Positions 23,979 to 34,705 are shown, numbered from the stretch's first letter. The stretch is DNA of 64,000 bases from Deltaproteobacteria bacterium UBA1386 (GCA_002305765.1 DBQU01000085.1:10728-74727); one strand, 5' to 3'. The notes: a model not told the origin generated them from the sequence alone. Made by a program: numbers and translations.

Positions 23979-26900
23979 GTGTACGGTTATGCGCAGGCGA
24001 AGTCTGACAAGACCGGGAAAACCGGCAAGAGATTGTTCGTATGGTTCTCTTCCATGCTGCTGTTCCTCGCACTCATTGTGCCAACGCTTGCTCATGCCGA
24101 CCCTTTGGGTGAGCACATCCTCGCTGCGATCCTGCGCCAGGAGAAGCCTGGAGACGCGGCGCTGCTGCTTCTGACCCGGGACCTCAAGTGGTACGAGCAG
24201 AACATGGGGCGTCTGCCCGAAGGGATACGAGACCGCGTGCAGCAACTTCGCATCAATGTCGCGGGAGACTCTGCGCAGATGGCGGCCAGATCGCTCAATG
24301 AGGCCGATTCTGTTTTTGCGGCCACGGGAAGCTGGAGACCGGGCCGCGATGCCGACATCCTCTACCTCGGCAAGAACGGTGACAGCGCGGCTTCTGCCAT
24401 AGAGTCGGGCTATGACACGGTGACAGGCCGCATACTGGCCGGGGCCGACAGTGACCCCATTCTCAAAGCTTTCCCCGGAGAAGTCCCAAAAAAGCTCTCG
24501 GCAGGCAGCCTCGCCGTCTGTACGACGGAATTGCCGAACTACGGGTACCGCGATCTTCACACCGCCTATAAGAAGGCAAAGGAAGCCCTGGCCCGGGGAA
24601 GCACCGGTGAGCACGTCATCGGGATGTTCAAGGAAGAGATCAGGCAGTCCATGGTCAGCAACGTCAAGGCGCACTTCGCGGCCGCTTCGAACCCGGACTA
24701 TTATGGAGGGGCTACAGGACAGGAGTGGTTCAAGAAGACCTATCTCGACGATCCCGGGAGAACACGTGTATTCGCCCGGAATACCGACGGTCAGTGGACA
24801 CTCCGGGAAGGCGGGATCGCGGCCCTGCCGAACGAGATCGTCGAGCGTCTTGGCTTCGGGGGTCTCGACGGCGGGCAGGTGAAATTCACCAAGATCGCGT
24901 CGGACTACTCACTTTTCTTTTCTCATATGCATGGCGGTCCTTCCGACAATGCCAAGTATGCCCTGCGTGTCTGGAAGGACATGGGGCTCAATGCGATCCA
25001 GGACCTTACCGAAGAGGAGTTGAAGGTCCTCGTTGCGGCAAAGGCGGTAAGCAACAACCCGGGCCGAGCGAACCAGATCCTGGCCGACCTGGGGATGGGC
25101 AACGTTGAGGATCTTAACCGCGGCATCGCGAACATGTTGTACCGCTGGACGGAAACCCAGATGATGAGAGATATGGATCGAATAGTTGCCGAGCTTGGTT
25201 CGGCCTCGGGCCGCTCTCTTGACGACATCGAGCGTATCCTGCGAGAAGCGAAGGGTACCATGGACCTCAACGAGATCGTGGCCGGCCTCAACAAGCTGAA
25301 GAGCGCGCCGGGAGGCAAGGAATTGCAGACACAGCTGCTGGAGAAGCTGAAGGCAAAGTTCGGCAATTCCAATGCGGGGAAGGCGGCCCTGCAGTACATC
25401 CTCAGGAACCTCGGTCTCCTTGGCGACACAGGCCAACTCACCGGTCGCATTCTGAAGACGCTTGCGAAGATGGGGCGGGTCAGCAAGACGGACCTCGATG
25501 CCTTCGAGGCCGGCTCAGAGCTTTCGGAGGCGGTCAAGGGACAGGTGAACAGGGCGAGGAAAGAACTCATCGCCCTCAATGCCGGGAGTATGGTCAGCTT
25601 TGACGAGACCCTTGACCTCGAAAGATTGATGGAAGACTGGCGACGCAACCAGCCCGGGGCGCTTCTGCAGTCACCGGATGATGGAGTGAAAACCCTGTTG
25701 CAGGAGATGCGCGGGGCCTCCTCCGACGATGAGCTGAAAAGGTTGGGCTGGCCCGATGAAGATATCCGCATTCAGAACAGGATCAAGGCAAGCCTGCACC
25801 CTGAGCAGCAGACGATGAAGAACTTCGGGGCAAAGGTCCGGCAGCGCATTGTCAGGGGAGGCGGCACGCTTCAGCAGCTTCAATCAAAGCTTCGCGACCT
25901 GATGTTCAACCCGGCCTATACCAAGCTTGGTGATCCTTCCGTCAGCATCGGCGCTTTTGATGCCATTGTCGGCGTTGCCACGGCGCTTTACCAGTCCTAT
26001 GAGATCCTGAACGGGCCGGCGATGAGCCCGGAAGACGAGGCGCTCGCACTGGAGAATGCCTGGGTCACGTCGATCCCCATCGTGGGCGATTTTGCCCAGG
26101 GCCTCATCACGGGAGGACAGGCATACTACGAGGGTGACAGGATGAAGGCGCTCGATGCCGGCCTCTGGGTCACCGTCGGCATAGTGGGTTGCGCGCCAGG
26201 CGGGCAGCTGCCGGCTGTAGTTGCCGGTATCGTTCTGGCGACGAAACCCATCGCCGCCGCGGCCTATGAGGCCAGGCAGGCCCAGAACCTTATCCAGGCC
26301 TGGGTGGAGTCAGGCGTCTGGTCGGGCACAAAGCCCCGGGAACTGCAGGGGCTCTTCGATAGACAGGGATTGCGCCATCCCCTCACCTATGAATGGCTCC
26401 TCACGGAGAAGGCTAATGTCCCGTATTCTTCCGAGAAGTTCGGCTCCGCGACGATCAACGATTCGATCCGCGACTATGCGGAGAAAAATGTGATGCCCCG
26501 GTATCCTTCCGTCAAGACCTTGCGTGACGCTCTCAAAACCGTCTATCCCGATTTCAACGATAAGGAGTGGGATGATGAGTTCATGGTGAAGATCAAGATC
26601 GACACCCGCGGCGGCAAGGGCAGCAGGATACTCTTCCACTCCTACTACCGCGTCAGAACGGCCGCGCTGGGCCAGACGATATCTCATTTAAAGAAGTGGG
26701 CGGAGGACGAGATGCGTGCCGCCAGGGACTACAGCGGGGAAGTGGCACGCCTGCGTGATGAACTGAAGAAGCTTGAGGCCGAGCTTAAGACGGGCAACCT
26801 GCTCAGCAATGCCGATGCATCCGTCGAGGCATATTCACGGGTCATCAAGAATGTCTGGGAACAGGAAAGCCTGCCTCTTTCAAAATTGCGTATCTATGAG

Positions 26901-29900
26901 CACTATGTAAAAACCTATGGTGAGATAGCCGGCAGGCTGCGGCGCGTGACGGATCTGATGAACGAGGCGGCCCTGCCGTACGTTCCATCCAGCTGGCACC
27001 TTACCGGCTACCCGGAGTTCGACAGGGGGCGGGTTGCCAGGATGCTTGACATGATGGAGGCCGGCAGGAAAGGGATCATAGAACACATAGAGTTTTTGTT
27101 GAAGGATATGGGATACCGGGAAGCCCGGTATGACAGGCGCAATGAATGCCAGAAGAAAGTTTTCGACCTCCTTGCCCCGCTGCGCTACAAAGCGGCCTTC
27201 GCTGAGAATCTGGCGGAGTACTACAAACAGCTTGCGGGGGGGACCTCGGCGTGGGGCAACGCCTACGACGGGGCACTGAAAAGCTACGAGGAATCCCGGG
27301 ATGCGGCCCTGAAATCCGGCGGCGTCAATCTCAAGGACCTTATGGGCAATCGGGCGATGCAGGACGCCTTTATGACATTCGTTTTTGCTCTGCCGTACCA
27401 TCTTGCCTCGGGAGAGGCGGGCCTCTATCAGAGCACCGCGCATGATTATGAACTGCGGCAGGTGGCGGCTCGGAAGGATTTCGACCTGGCAAAAGGCAGG
27501 GGAGGGAAGGCCGGACGCGAACTTGAGACCTGTCTCATTGGCGACATCAAGATCGATGTTCAGCTCTCCAACCCGCTGCCGGAAGAGGGCGAGGAAGTGA
27601 CGGCAACGGTAAAGGTTGTCGAAGGAAATGTGCACAAGGATGTTGTATGGGAATGGCGTTTCGCGGGCGCGTTGAAGAAAAAGGAGGTCCGGGCCGATAC
27701 GGCAACCATTGTTGTTGACGGCAGGGGGCGACTTACGGCGCTCCTTTACGATTGGTATAACCCGTCGACGGGGAAATACGGAAGGATCCTGAAAGAGGTA
27801 TCCGTCGATATAGCCCCGAAAGCAAGGATCGCTTTGGCACTTGTCATCTCGGGGCCTTCAGAGACGGAGGCCGGCAGGCAGGTGACCTACTTCGTATCGA
27901 CAGCAACCAAAGACCCTGCGGCACAGGATGTTCTTGTAAAATCTCGTGTCGAGTGGCGTGTCAACGGGGGCCTGGTGAGTGGGAGCGACAGTTCCCTGTC
28001 GTTTGAGCCGAAGGAAACGGGGAGCTATACGATCTCAGCTGCGGTGGTCACCGACAGGAGGAGCGGAAAGAAGACGGCCGGGACGGCGGCGCACAAGACA
28101 CTGATGGTCCGAGCCTCAAAAAAAGATGTCGAGAGCGAAAGCAGAATGCGGGAACAAGCCACCCAAAGGGAAGAGGAGAGAAAGAGACAGGAAACGCTTG
28201 AACGGGAAGCGACCGAAAGGGAGCGCTCGAGAATGGAACAGGATGAGGTTGAAAGGATAAGATCGGAACGGGACCAAAAGCGCAGCGAGGGAGAGAGATT
28301 GAAAGCGCCTCCTGCCTGTTCATACGAATATTCCGAATGGGGCGAGTGCAGCCGTGCGACAAAGAAACAGACGCGCTCCGTGACGGCGACGAAGCCGGAA
28401 GGATGTGTAGAAAAAAGCAAGCCGGTTCTCGAACAGGGCTGCACACCGCCGCCGACAGAGGCACAGAAACGGCAAAACTTTATGAACTGTCTCTGCTCGT
28501 GCACGCAGCCGGGCTTTTGGTACGATCCTGCCGATTGCGCCAGGGATAAGCTGCAGGGTGTATGCAATACCCGTACGCTGGCGTATTCCACGCACCTCTG
28601 CCGTTTCATGGCGCCGAGGGCCCCGGAGTGTACTTCAGAGTGTTACCAGCGCCATTATGGAAAGAAGCCCGACAGCGGTGATCTCGACCGGGTAAACAGG
28701 GATATAAAGGCCGAGAACAGGAAAAATGCGTTGCCGCTGGAGCTGACCCTCTCACCGAATGCCACACCGATCAAGGCACAATACGGTTCTACGATCAACC
28801 TCACGGCAAACGTGAAAGGCGGGATACCGGGATACACGTACTCGTGGTCGGGACAGGGCAGCCCAAAGGACAACACCTTCACGTTCATCAACACCCGTAA
28901 GCCAGGCAAGTATTCCGTCTCGGTTACCGTCACAGACGGTGACGGCAGTTCAGCGACGGCTGCAGCGACGATCCTCGTCGAGGGCATCGAGGTAACCATT
29001 GAGAAGACGGCTCCCGCGGGATCGACGATCATGGTGGGCGATCAGGCGTCATTCAAGGCAGTCGTGAAGGGTGCCGGGGATGTTTACTACCTGTGGCAGC
29101 CGCATCCTCAGATCGAGTTCAATCCGTTCGAGAAGTCGGCAACCACGAGAGCGACCTTCAAGGACCCTGGAAGCGTTGGCATCTGGGTAGAGGTGTTCAT
29201 GAAGGACGGTGATGCCATGAGGTCTGTCGGCAGGTCCAACGAGATCACCATCCAGGTTGCCAATCCACAATGGTCGATCGAATTCAGTCCCGTCGCCCCG
29301 AAAGTTGGTCAACCGGTAAAGGCGAAGATGACCCCGACAGGTCCCAATGCCGCTTCGACCAACACCTCAGAGATGAACTTCCGCTGGCAGATCCCCGCCA
29401 ATGCAAAGCAGACGGGCACTTCAAAGGATGACAGGGAGATCACCTTCGTCCTGAGCGATGGCAAGCCCGCCAGAATATCCTGCATGGCAAGCACAAAGAG
29501 GGCAAATGCGAATATTGGAAGTGCCGGCAAAACCATAACGGCGCGCAGTTATCAGGTGACTGTGTCCGGGCCCCGGGCGCGCCAGGTGGTTGAGGTCTGG
29601 AAGTGCGAAACACAGCTGGGCGGAGCTCCTTCCTGCGGCATGAAGAAGGCGGAGAACCAGTTCGCCGTGGACAACGAGATACTCTTTTCATCAAAGATAG
29701 AACCCGCGCCCGAGAGACCGGTCAGTTACAGCTGGACGGTAAGCCCCGCGGGATGCACCATAGCAAGTCCCTTCAGCAAAGACATCGGCTTGAAATGCAG
29801 CGCGACAGGTAATTACGGCGTGACGGTGAAGGCGAAGTCTGACGGGATGGATCTGGGCTCGGCGAGTGCAAATGTGAATGTGACCATTTCGCGGGACGAT

Positions 29901-32006
29901 CAGAATAATTCTCGGAAGTCAAAGGATGCCTATGAGAAGCTCAGGAAGGCAAAGACGCTGGTAAGTCAGGGCGGTCTCGACGATGGCATCGATCTTGCGC
30001 GCGCGGCACAAGGGCTTGATCCAAAGAACGTCGAGGCTGCTTCGCTCACGAAACGGTGGTCCGCCGAGCGGAAGAAGGTAAAAGACCATTTGAACGCATC
30101 TGCCGCATATATCCAGGAGGGCGATCCGGCAAAGGCCGGGGAGGAACTCGGTGCAGCCCGGAAGCTGCACCCGAAATACCCTTCGGTCCTCGAGGCGGAA
30201 AAGAGACTGAAACGGGCGGTCGAGAGCAGCGACAGACAAAAGAAGGAGAGTGCGGAAAGGATGTCACGGGCGAAGACGCTCGTATCGCAGGGCAAACTGG
30301 ACGAAGGCATCGCCGCGGTTAGCGAGGCATTGAGGGCCGATCCAAATAACGCCGAGGCAACGGCGCTGGCGACCGGATGGAAAAGTGAAATGCAGACGGT
30401 CACAAGACATATCCAGGAGGCGGGGAAGCTGGCTCGTTTGGGCAAGATCGCCGACGCGGAGAAAGAAGTGTCGGCTGCCAGGATGCTCCATCCCAAATAC
30501 GGTCCCGTAATAGAAACGGAAAAACTGGTTGCCGATGCGAAAAAGAGACTGGCCGACAAGCAAAGGACGGAGGAGACCGCGAGGGCCGCTGCACATATAA
30601 AGGAATTGCTGAAACAGAACAGGCTGGACGAGGCGAAAAAAGCCGCCGAAGAACTGAGCCGACGTGACCCGTCCAGCGTGGAAGCGAAGAACCTGCTGCA
30701 GGAGATAGACAAAACAAGGATCAGGCAGCAGGAGGCTCTGCGCACGTGCGAGGCGAAGTGGACGGAAGGAAAGGCGCTGTACGATGCCGGCAGACATGCC
30801 GAGGCGCTTGTCAAGTTCAGGGAGAACATTGCCTGTGCCCCCGGCAGCAAGGACCGCGAGGCGTACCTCCGTAAGTTGGATGACTCCCTGAAGAAGCAGG
30901 CGGCCGCGAAACAGCAGTGCCTCGCGGCAAGACAGCAGGGGGACGGCCTCGTCCAGCAGAAGCGGTACGGAGACGCCATTGCCAGATACCGCGAGAGTCT
31001 GCGGTGCCAGCCGGACCCGAAGCTGGAAGCCTATATAGGCCAGCTGGAAGCGGAGATGAAGAAACAGGCCGACAAACAGGCCGCACAGGCCCGGGCCGGA
31101 CAACTGCGTGATGAGGGTACCGTCCTCCAGAACCAGAAGCGCTACGGAGATGCCATTGCCAGATACCGCGAAAGCCTGCGGTACCTGCCGGATACGGCCC
31201 TTGAAGATCACATCGTCAAACTGGAAGCGGAGATGAAAAGGCAGGCCGACGCCCAGGCGAATGCCGCCAGGGCAAAGCAACTGCGCAGCGAGGGAGAAGC
31301 GCTCCAGAAACAGGGCAAGGTCCCCGAGGCCATCGCCAGGTACAAGGAATACCTGAGATACGCGCCTAACGACACCGCCATGGCAAACCATGTAAAGACC
31401 CTCGAGGCAAAGCTCGTCGACGACCAGAGGAAGATCCAGTACGCCATGCAGCTCAGGTTGCAGGGAGAAGCGCTCCAGAAACAGGGCAAGGTCCCCGAGG
31501 CCATCGCCAGGTACAAGGAATACCTGAGATACGCGCCTAACGACACCGCCATGGCAAACCATGTGAGAGACCTGGAGTCAAGGACCGCGCTTTCCATGGA
31601 CACTACCGGAGGGGTCGGGAGGATCCATACGTCAGAACCCGCTGGACCCACCCCTTCTTCACAGACCCCTGAGTGGACCGGTGCATGGCGAAGTGATCCC
31701 GGACGGGAAGGCGAGGTGATCACTTTCGCTCTTTCTACAAGCGGCAACCGTATTACCGGTTCCTTCAGTGTTGTGGCCCCCTATAAGACGTCATCGGGCG
31801 TTCGGAATTCAGAGGTCATGAAAGGCCCCCTGGAAGGAACGTTGTCAGGCAACCGTGCGACGGGAACTTTCTACCCGGTAAGTGACCGGGAGAACGACGG
31901 GACATTCGAGCTTGTCATGGCGTCAGGCAGCAACCAGTTCAGCTGCTCCGTCCGATCCAATAAGAGCGGCGAGAGGAGGACCTACTCGGTGCTGCGTGCA
32001 CGGTAG
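23979..32006 (+). CDS. Giant exported multidomain protein (Ig/PKD-like, TSP1-like, TPR)
   Basis: A 2,675-residue protein. GTG 23979 is chosen because AAAGGAGG lies 7 bp upstream and a signal peptide ends at AHA|DPLG (residue 40). Residues 41 to about 1180 are helical and unrecognised, with a hydrophobic patch near 690-760. About 1180-1380 are Ig-like beta domains. A charged coiled coil spans 1381-1441. At 1446-1485 a cysteine-rich CSYEYSEWGECS segment resembles a thrombospondin type-1 repeat. About 1588-1670 is a PKD domain, with further Ig-like domains to 1980. About 1985-2535 are TPR repeats, some nearly identical. The last ~110 residues (EWTGAWRSDPG...) form a beta-rich domain. A periplasmic or surface scaffold is likely; no catalytic motif was seen. 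Confidence 0.85.
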   Translation: MYGYAQAKSDKTGKTGKRLFVWFSSMLLFLALIVPTLAHADPLGEHILAAILRQEKPGDAALLLLTRDLKWYEQNMGRLPEGIRDRVQQLRINVAGDSAQMAARSLNEADSVFAATGSWRPGRDADILYLGKNGDSAASAIESGYDTVTGRILAGADSDPILKAFPGEVPKKLSAGSLAVCTTELPNYGYRDLHTAYKKAKEALARGSTGEHVIGMFKEEIRQSMVSNVKAHFAAASNPDYYGGATGQEWFKKTYLDDPGRTRVFARNTDGQWTLREGGIAALPNEIVERLGFGGLDGGQVKFTKIASDYSLFFSHMHGGPSDNAKYALRVWKDMGLNAIQDLTEEELKVLVAAKAVSNNPGRANQILADLGMGNVEDLNRGIANMLYRWTETQMMRDMDRIVAELGSASGRSLDDIERILREAKGTMDLNEIVAGLNKLKSAPGGKELQTQLLEKLKAKFGNSNAGKAALQYILRNLGLLGDTGQLTGRILKTLAKMGRVSKTDLDAFEAGSELSEAVKGQVNRARKELIALNAGSMVSFDETLDLERLMEDWRRNQPGALLQSPDDGVKTLLQEMRGASSDDELKRLGWPDEDIRIQNRIKASLHPEQQTMKNFGAKVRQRIVRGGGTLQQLQSKLRDLMFNPAYTKLGDPSVSIGAFDAIVGVATALYQSYEILNGPAMSPEDEALALENAWVTSIPIVGDFAQGLITGGQAYYEGDRMKALDAGLWVTVGIVGCAPGGQLPAVVAGIVLATKPIAAAAYEARQAQNLIQAWVESGVWSGTKPRELQGLFDRQGLRHPLTYEWLLTEKANVPYSSEKFGSATINDSIRDYAEKNVMPRYPSVKTLRDALKTVYPDFNDKEWDDEFMVKIKIDTRGGKGSRILFHSYYRVRTAALGQTISHLKKWAEDEMRAARDYSGEVARLRDELKKLEAELKTGNLLSNADASVEAYSRVIKNVWEQESLPLSKLRIYEHYVKTYGEIAGRLRRVTDLMNEAALPYVPSSWHLTGYPEFDRGRVARMLDMMEAGRKGIIEHIEFLLKDMGYREARYDRRNECQKKVFDLLAPLRYKAAFAENLAEYYKQLAGGTSAWGNAYDGALKSYEESRDAALKSGGVNLKDLMGNRAMQDAFMTFVFALPYHLASGEAGLYQSTAHDYELRQVAARKDFDLAKGRGGKAGRELETCLIGDIKIDVQLSNPLPEEGEEVTATVKVVEGNVHKDVVWEWRFAGALKKKEVRADTATIVVDGRGRLTALLYDWYNPSTGKYGRILKEVSVDIAPKARIALALVISGPSETEAGRQVTYFVSTATKDPAAQDVLVKSRVEWRVNGGLVSGSDSSLSFEPKETGSYTISAAVVTDRRSGKKTAGTAAHKTLMVRASKKDVESESRMREQATQREEERKRQETLEREATERERSRMEQDEVERIRSERDQKRSEGERLKAPPACSYEYSEWGECSRATKKQTRSVTATKPEGCVEKSKPVLEQGCTPPPTEAQKRQNFMNCLCSCTQPGFWYDPADCARDKLQGVCNTRTLAYSTHLCRFMAPRAPECTSECYQRHYGKKPDSGDLDRVNRDIKAENRKNALPLELTLSPNATPIKAQYGSTINLTANVKGGIPGYTYSWSGQGSPKDNTFTFINTRKPGKYSVSVTVTDGDGSSATAAATILVEGIEVTIEKTAPAGSTIMVGDQASFKAVVKGAGDVYYLWQPHPQIEFNPFEKSATTRATFKDPGSVGIWVEVFMKDGDAMRSVGRSNEITIQVANPQWSIEFSPVAPKVGQPVKAKMTPTGPNAASTNTSEMNFRWQIPANAKQTGTSKDDREITFVLSDGKPARISCMASTKRANANIGSAGKTITARSYQVTVSGPRARQVVEVWKCETQLGGAPSCGMKKAENQFAVDNEILFSSKIEPAPERPVSYSWTVSPAGCTIASPFSKDIGLKCSATGNYGVTVKAKSDGMDLGSASANVNVTISRDDQNNSRKSKDAYEKLRKAKTLVSQGGLDDGIDLARAAQGLDPKNVEAASLTKRWSAERKKVKDHLNASAAYIQEGDPAKAGEELGAARKLHPKYPSVLEAEKRLKRAVESSDRQKKESAERMSRAKTLVSQGKLDEGIAAVSEALRADPNNAEATALATGWKSEMQTVTRHIQEAGKLARLGKIADAEKEVSAARMLHPKYGPVIETEKLVADAKKRLADKQRTEETARAAAHIKELLKQNRLDEAKKAAEELSRRDPSSVEAKNLLQEIDKTRIRQQEALRTCEAKWTEGKALYDAGRHAEALVKFRENIACAPGSKDREAYLRKLDDSLKKQAAAKQQCLAARQQGDGLVQQKRYGDAIARYRESLRCQPDPKLEAYIGQLEAEMKKQADKQAAQARAGQLRDEGTVLQNQKRYGDAIARYRESLRYLPDTALEDHIVKLEAEMKRQADAQANAARAKQLRSEGEALQKQGKVPEAIARYKEYLRYAPNDTAMANHVKTLEAKLVDDQRKIQYAMQLRLQGEALQKQGKVPEAIARYKEYLRYAPNDTAMANHVRDLESRTALSMDTTGGVGRIHTSEPAGPTPSSQTPEWTGAWRSDPGREGEVITFALSTSGNRITGSFSVVAPYKTSSGVRNSEVMKGPLEGTLSGNRATGTFYPVSDRENDGTFELVMASGSNQFSCSVRSNKSGERRTYSVLRAR
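31291..31564 (+). repeat. 103-bp exact direct repeat in the TPR region
   Basis: Bases 31291-31393 and 31462-31564 are identical, offset 171 bp (57 codons), encoding the TPR segment EGEALQKQGKVPEAIARYKEYLRYAP type. A weaker pair lies at 30958-31005 and 31135-31182. Very recent duplication or gene conversion is indicated. Confidence 0.9.
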
Positions 32007-32113
32007 CTGTTTTCCGGGCAACAGACGATTTCCCGTAAAGCAGGCATGGTTGCTCCCGCTAAATTCATCACATTGTCGCGGGCGCGAGGGCCTTCTCATA
32101 TTGCTTCGCATTG

Positions 32114-33532
32114 CTATATTCGATGCTGCTCGATCAGACTGTTCCTCAGGGTCTTGAGCTTGCTGCTGATGCCCACCTTGTAGACGTGCGGGTTTTCGAA
32201 ACGTTTGTACTCCGCCGGGAGCAGCGCCAGGCGGTCCCGGCAGTATTGCGCCGTTTGGGACAGGGGAGGGGGATCATGGACGATCTTGCCTTTAGCCATG
32301 ACGAGATGCAGCGACGGCTCGATCTCGTAGGGATGGAGGACCAAAGATTGATGAGGTTCGAATGGATGGTGCATGATGTCGATTTTCTTCTCGTCATCGA
32401 ATCCGATCGCGTCGGCTCCGAGGAACAGGCCCTGGCCATTGATGGCGCGCCAAACCTGCTTTTTCTCGGGCAGAGTGATCTTGGAGACGGTTTCCGAAAG
32501 TTTGATGACCGAATGCCCGTTGGTCCACGCCAGTTTGTAGACGCCGTCAAGCGAGGCATCAGGTTGTCCTGTGACCAGGTTCGTCCCGACGGCGAAAATG
32601 TCGATCGGTGCCCCCTGCGCCACGAGGCTTCTGATGACATACTCGTTGAGCTGGTTCGATGCAGCTATCTTCACGTCCTGTAATCCCGCCTGATCCAACA
32701 TGACGCGACTTTTCTTGGCCAGATAGGCCAGGTCGCCGCTGTCGAGACGGACGGCTTTCAGGCGATGACCCCTTCTCTCCATTTCCTTTGCCACTGTGAT
32801 CGCGTTGGGCATGCCGCTCTTCAGGGTGTTGTAGGTGTCCACGAGCAGCACGCAATCATCGGGCCGGGCGGCGGCGAAGCTCCGGAAGGCCTCGATCTCG
32901 CTTTCACAGCTCTGCACATAGGAATGCGCCATGGTGCCGAATGCTCTGAGGTCATAGTCCCGTGCCGTTCGCAGGTTGCTGGTGCCGGCGAACCCGCCGA
33001 TCACGGCCGCGCGGCTGGCATGGTAGCCCCCGAACCCCTGCGCGCGGCGCAACCCGAAATCGATGAGCAGACCATCTCCGGCTGCAAGGCGCATGCGGCT
33101 GGCCTTTGTAGCGATGAGTGATTGGAAATTGAGCATGTTGAGCAATACAGTCTCGATGAGCTGGGTCTCGATGAGGTTTCCCTCGACTCTCAGGACGGGG
33201 CGTGTCGGGAATACCACATCACCTTCCCGCGGTGAATAGATGGTCCCCCTGAATCTGAAGCCCTTCAGATAGGCAAGGTAGTCTTCATGGAAAGAGTACG
33301 CTTTCAGAAAATCGAGATCGTCTTTGTTGAAACGGAAGTTTTCAAGGACGGCGAGCAGGTCCGGAAGACCGGCGAAGATCGTGTATCCGCCGTTGAAGGG
33401 GTTCTTGCGGAAAAAGTAATCAAATACGGCAGGTTCGTCCTTTCGGCCGGCCATGAAATAGGCCTGCCCCATGGTGAGTTCATACAGGTCGGTGTATGTT
33501 GCGGTAAGGTCCAGAACAGGCTTTTTGTTCAT
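32114..33532 (-). CDS. pncB: Nicotinate phosphoribosyltransferase
   Basis: A 472-residue NAD-salvage enzyme that makes nicotinate mononucleotide from nicotinate and PRPP. Diagnostic segments are TDLYELTMGQAYF near the N-terminus, FDYFFRKNPFNGGYTIFAGL, the active-site region FGLRRAQGFGGYHASRAAVIGGFAGTSN, and VRLDSGDL followed by FAVGTNLVTG. The length fits the larger bacterial/eukaryotic-like class. The ATG at 33532 is chosen because homology begins there; the frame extends to 33598 without a ribosome binding site. It converges with the giant-protein gene. No gene is seen in 33533-33766. Confidence 0.93.
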   Translation of the reverse strand: MNKKPVLDLTATYTDLYELTMGQAYFMAGRKDEPAVFDYFFRKNPFNGGYTIFAGLPDLLAVLENFRFNKDDLDFLKAYSFHEDYLAYLKGFRFRGTIYSPREGDVVFPTRPVLRVEGNLIETQLIETVLLNMLNFQSLIATKASRMRLAAGDGLLIDFGLRRAQGFGGYHASRAAVIGGFAGTSNLRTARDYDLRAFGTMAHSYVQSCESEIEAFRSFAAARPDDCVLLVDTYNTLKSGMPNAITVAKEMERRGHRLKAVRLDSGDLAYLAKKSRVMLDQAGLQDVKIAASNQLNEYVIRSLVAQGAPIDIFAVGTNLVTGQPDASLDGVYKLAWTNGHSVIKLSETVSKITLPEKKQVWRAINGQGLFLGADAIGFDDEKKIDIMHHPFEPHQSLVLHPYEIEPSLHLVMAKGKIVHDPPPLSQTAQYCRDRLALLPAEYKRFENPHVYKVGISSKLKTLRNSLIEQHRI

Positions 33533-33766
33533 CCCACGTCCTTGTGTTACGTTGTCGGTACTGTATAAAGCGTACTTCCGACTGTTCCCGCGCGTCAAAT
33601 GGTTTCTTCTCCTGATGCTGGCCGGCGAAATTCGCAGGGCCGGCCAGGGGGACGTTCATACTCTCTTTATTCCGTCTAGACCTGGTCAAGGAATATGGCA
33701 ATCGGGGTTTCCCTGATTTTCAGCAGGTATTTTCCTTAGAGCAAGAGAAACGAGGGGGATCGTTTT

Positions 33767-34705
33767 TCAGCACCCCAGCGCGTAGACGGCGCGGTTGCGC
33801 CCCTCGTTTTTTGCCTGATACAGGGCCGCGTCGGCGGTGCCCAGCACCTCATCCACCGTCCCTCCGGCGGTTGCGCAGGCCGCGCCGATGCTCACCGTAA
33901 CGGACAACGCTCCCGATCTTGTCGTGATCGTGCTCGCGGCGATCCTTGAACACAAGCCGTCGAAGAGGCATGTGTATTCCATGCCCGCCCTTATCGGGGA
34001 GATCACCAGAAACTCCTCTCCCCCCATGCGCCCGGCGGAATCGTGTTCACGGAGATTTTCGATCAGAACCTGCGCGAATGCGCGGAGCACCTCATCGCCG
34101 GCCTGATGGCCGTGCGTGTCGTTAACGCGCTTGAAATGGTCTATGTCGCAGATCGCGACGGCCACGGCATCTCCATCATGGGCTGCCGGGGCGAGTTCCT
34201 TGTGCAGCCGGTCGAGAATGGCGCGGCGGTTCAGCATACCCGTCAGGGGATCGTGGGTGGCCTGGTGTGCCAACGCTTTGCGGCTTTCGATGAGAGCGGC
34301 CCGCATCTCGATCATGCGAAGGCCGACCCCGACCCGGGCGCCGAGTTCCCCGGGGTCATAAGGCTTGACAAGGTAGTCGTCCGCTCCGGCTTCCAGCCCG
34401 GTGATGATGTTCGCCTTCTCATCCTTGGACGTCAGCATTATGATATAAGGCGGCTGGTTGGTTTCAAGGGAACGTATGTGCTGGCACACCTCGATACCGT
34501 CCATCTCCGGCATCATCCAATCGAGGATCGCGAGTCTGGGGGCGTCGGGCTGCTGCATGGTTGCCCAGGCGTCCGCGCCGTTCACGGTCGACACCACCTC
34601 GTAGCCCTGCTTTTGAAGTACCGCCGTCAGGATGGCGCGTGATGTGAAATCGTCTTCAGCGATCAATATCCGCATGGATACGTTCCCCCGATCATGGTCT
34701 GTCAT
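33767..34705 (-). CDS. Response regulator with GGDEF (diguanylate cyclase) output
   Basis: A 312-residue PleD-like protein. The receiver domain has LIAEDD, phospho-Asp in LAILDWMMPEMDG, and Lys in LVKPYDPGE. The GGDEF domain has the active-site loop GRMGGEEFLV and, five residues earlier, an inhibitory-site RxxD (REHD). It should make c-di-GMP under feedback control. The ATG at 34705 overlaps the upstream kinase stop as ATGA, indicating coupled translation. An alternative ATG at 34675 has GGGGGA upstream. Confidence 0.92.
   Translation of the reverse strand: MTDHDRGNVSMRILIAEDDFTSRAILTAVLQKQGYEVVSTVNGADAWATMQQPDAPRLAILDWMMPEMDGIEVCQHIRSLETNQPPYIIMLTSKDEKANIITGLEAGADDYLVKPYDPGELGARVGVGLRMIEMRAALIESRKALAHQATHDPLTGMLNRRAILDRLHKELAPAAHDGDAVAVAICDIDHFKRVNDTHGHQAGDEVLRAFAQVLIENLREHDSAGRMGGEEFLVISPIRAGMEYTCLFDGLCSRIAASTITTRSGALSVTVSIGAACATAGGTVDEVLGTADAALYQAKNEGRNRAVYALGC

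Noticed and set aside
30264..31562. Repeat-bearing open frame antisense to the TPR region
   Set aside because: Its internal repeats simply mirror the DNA repeats of the giant gene.
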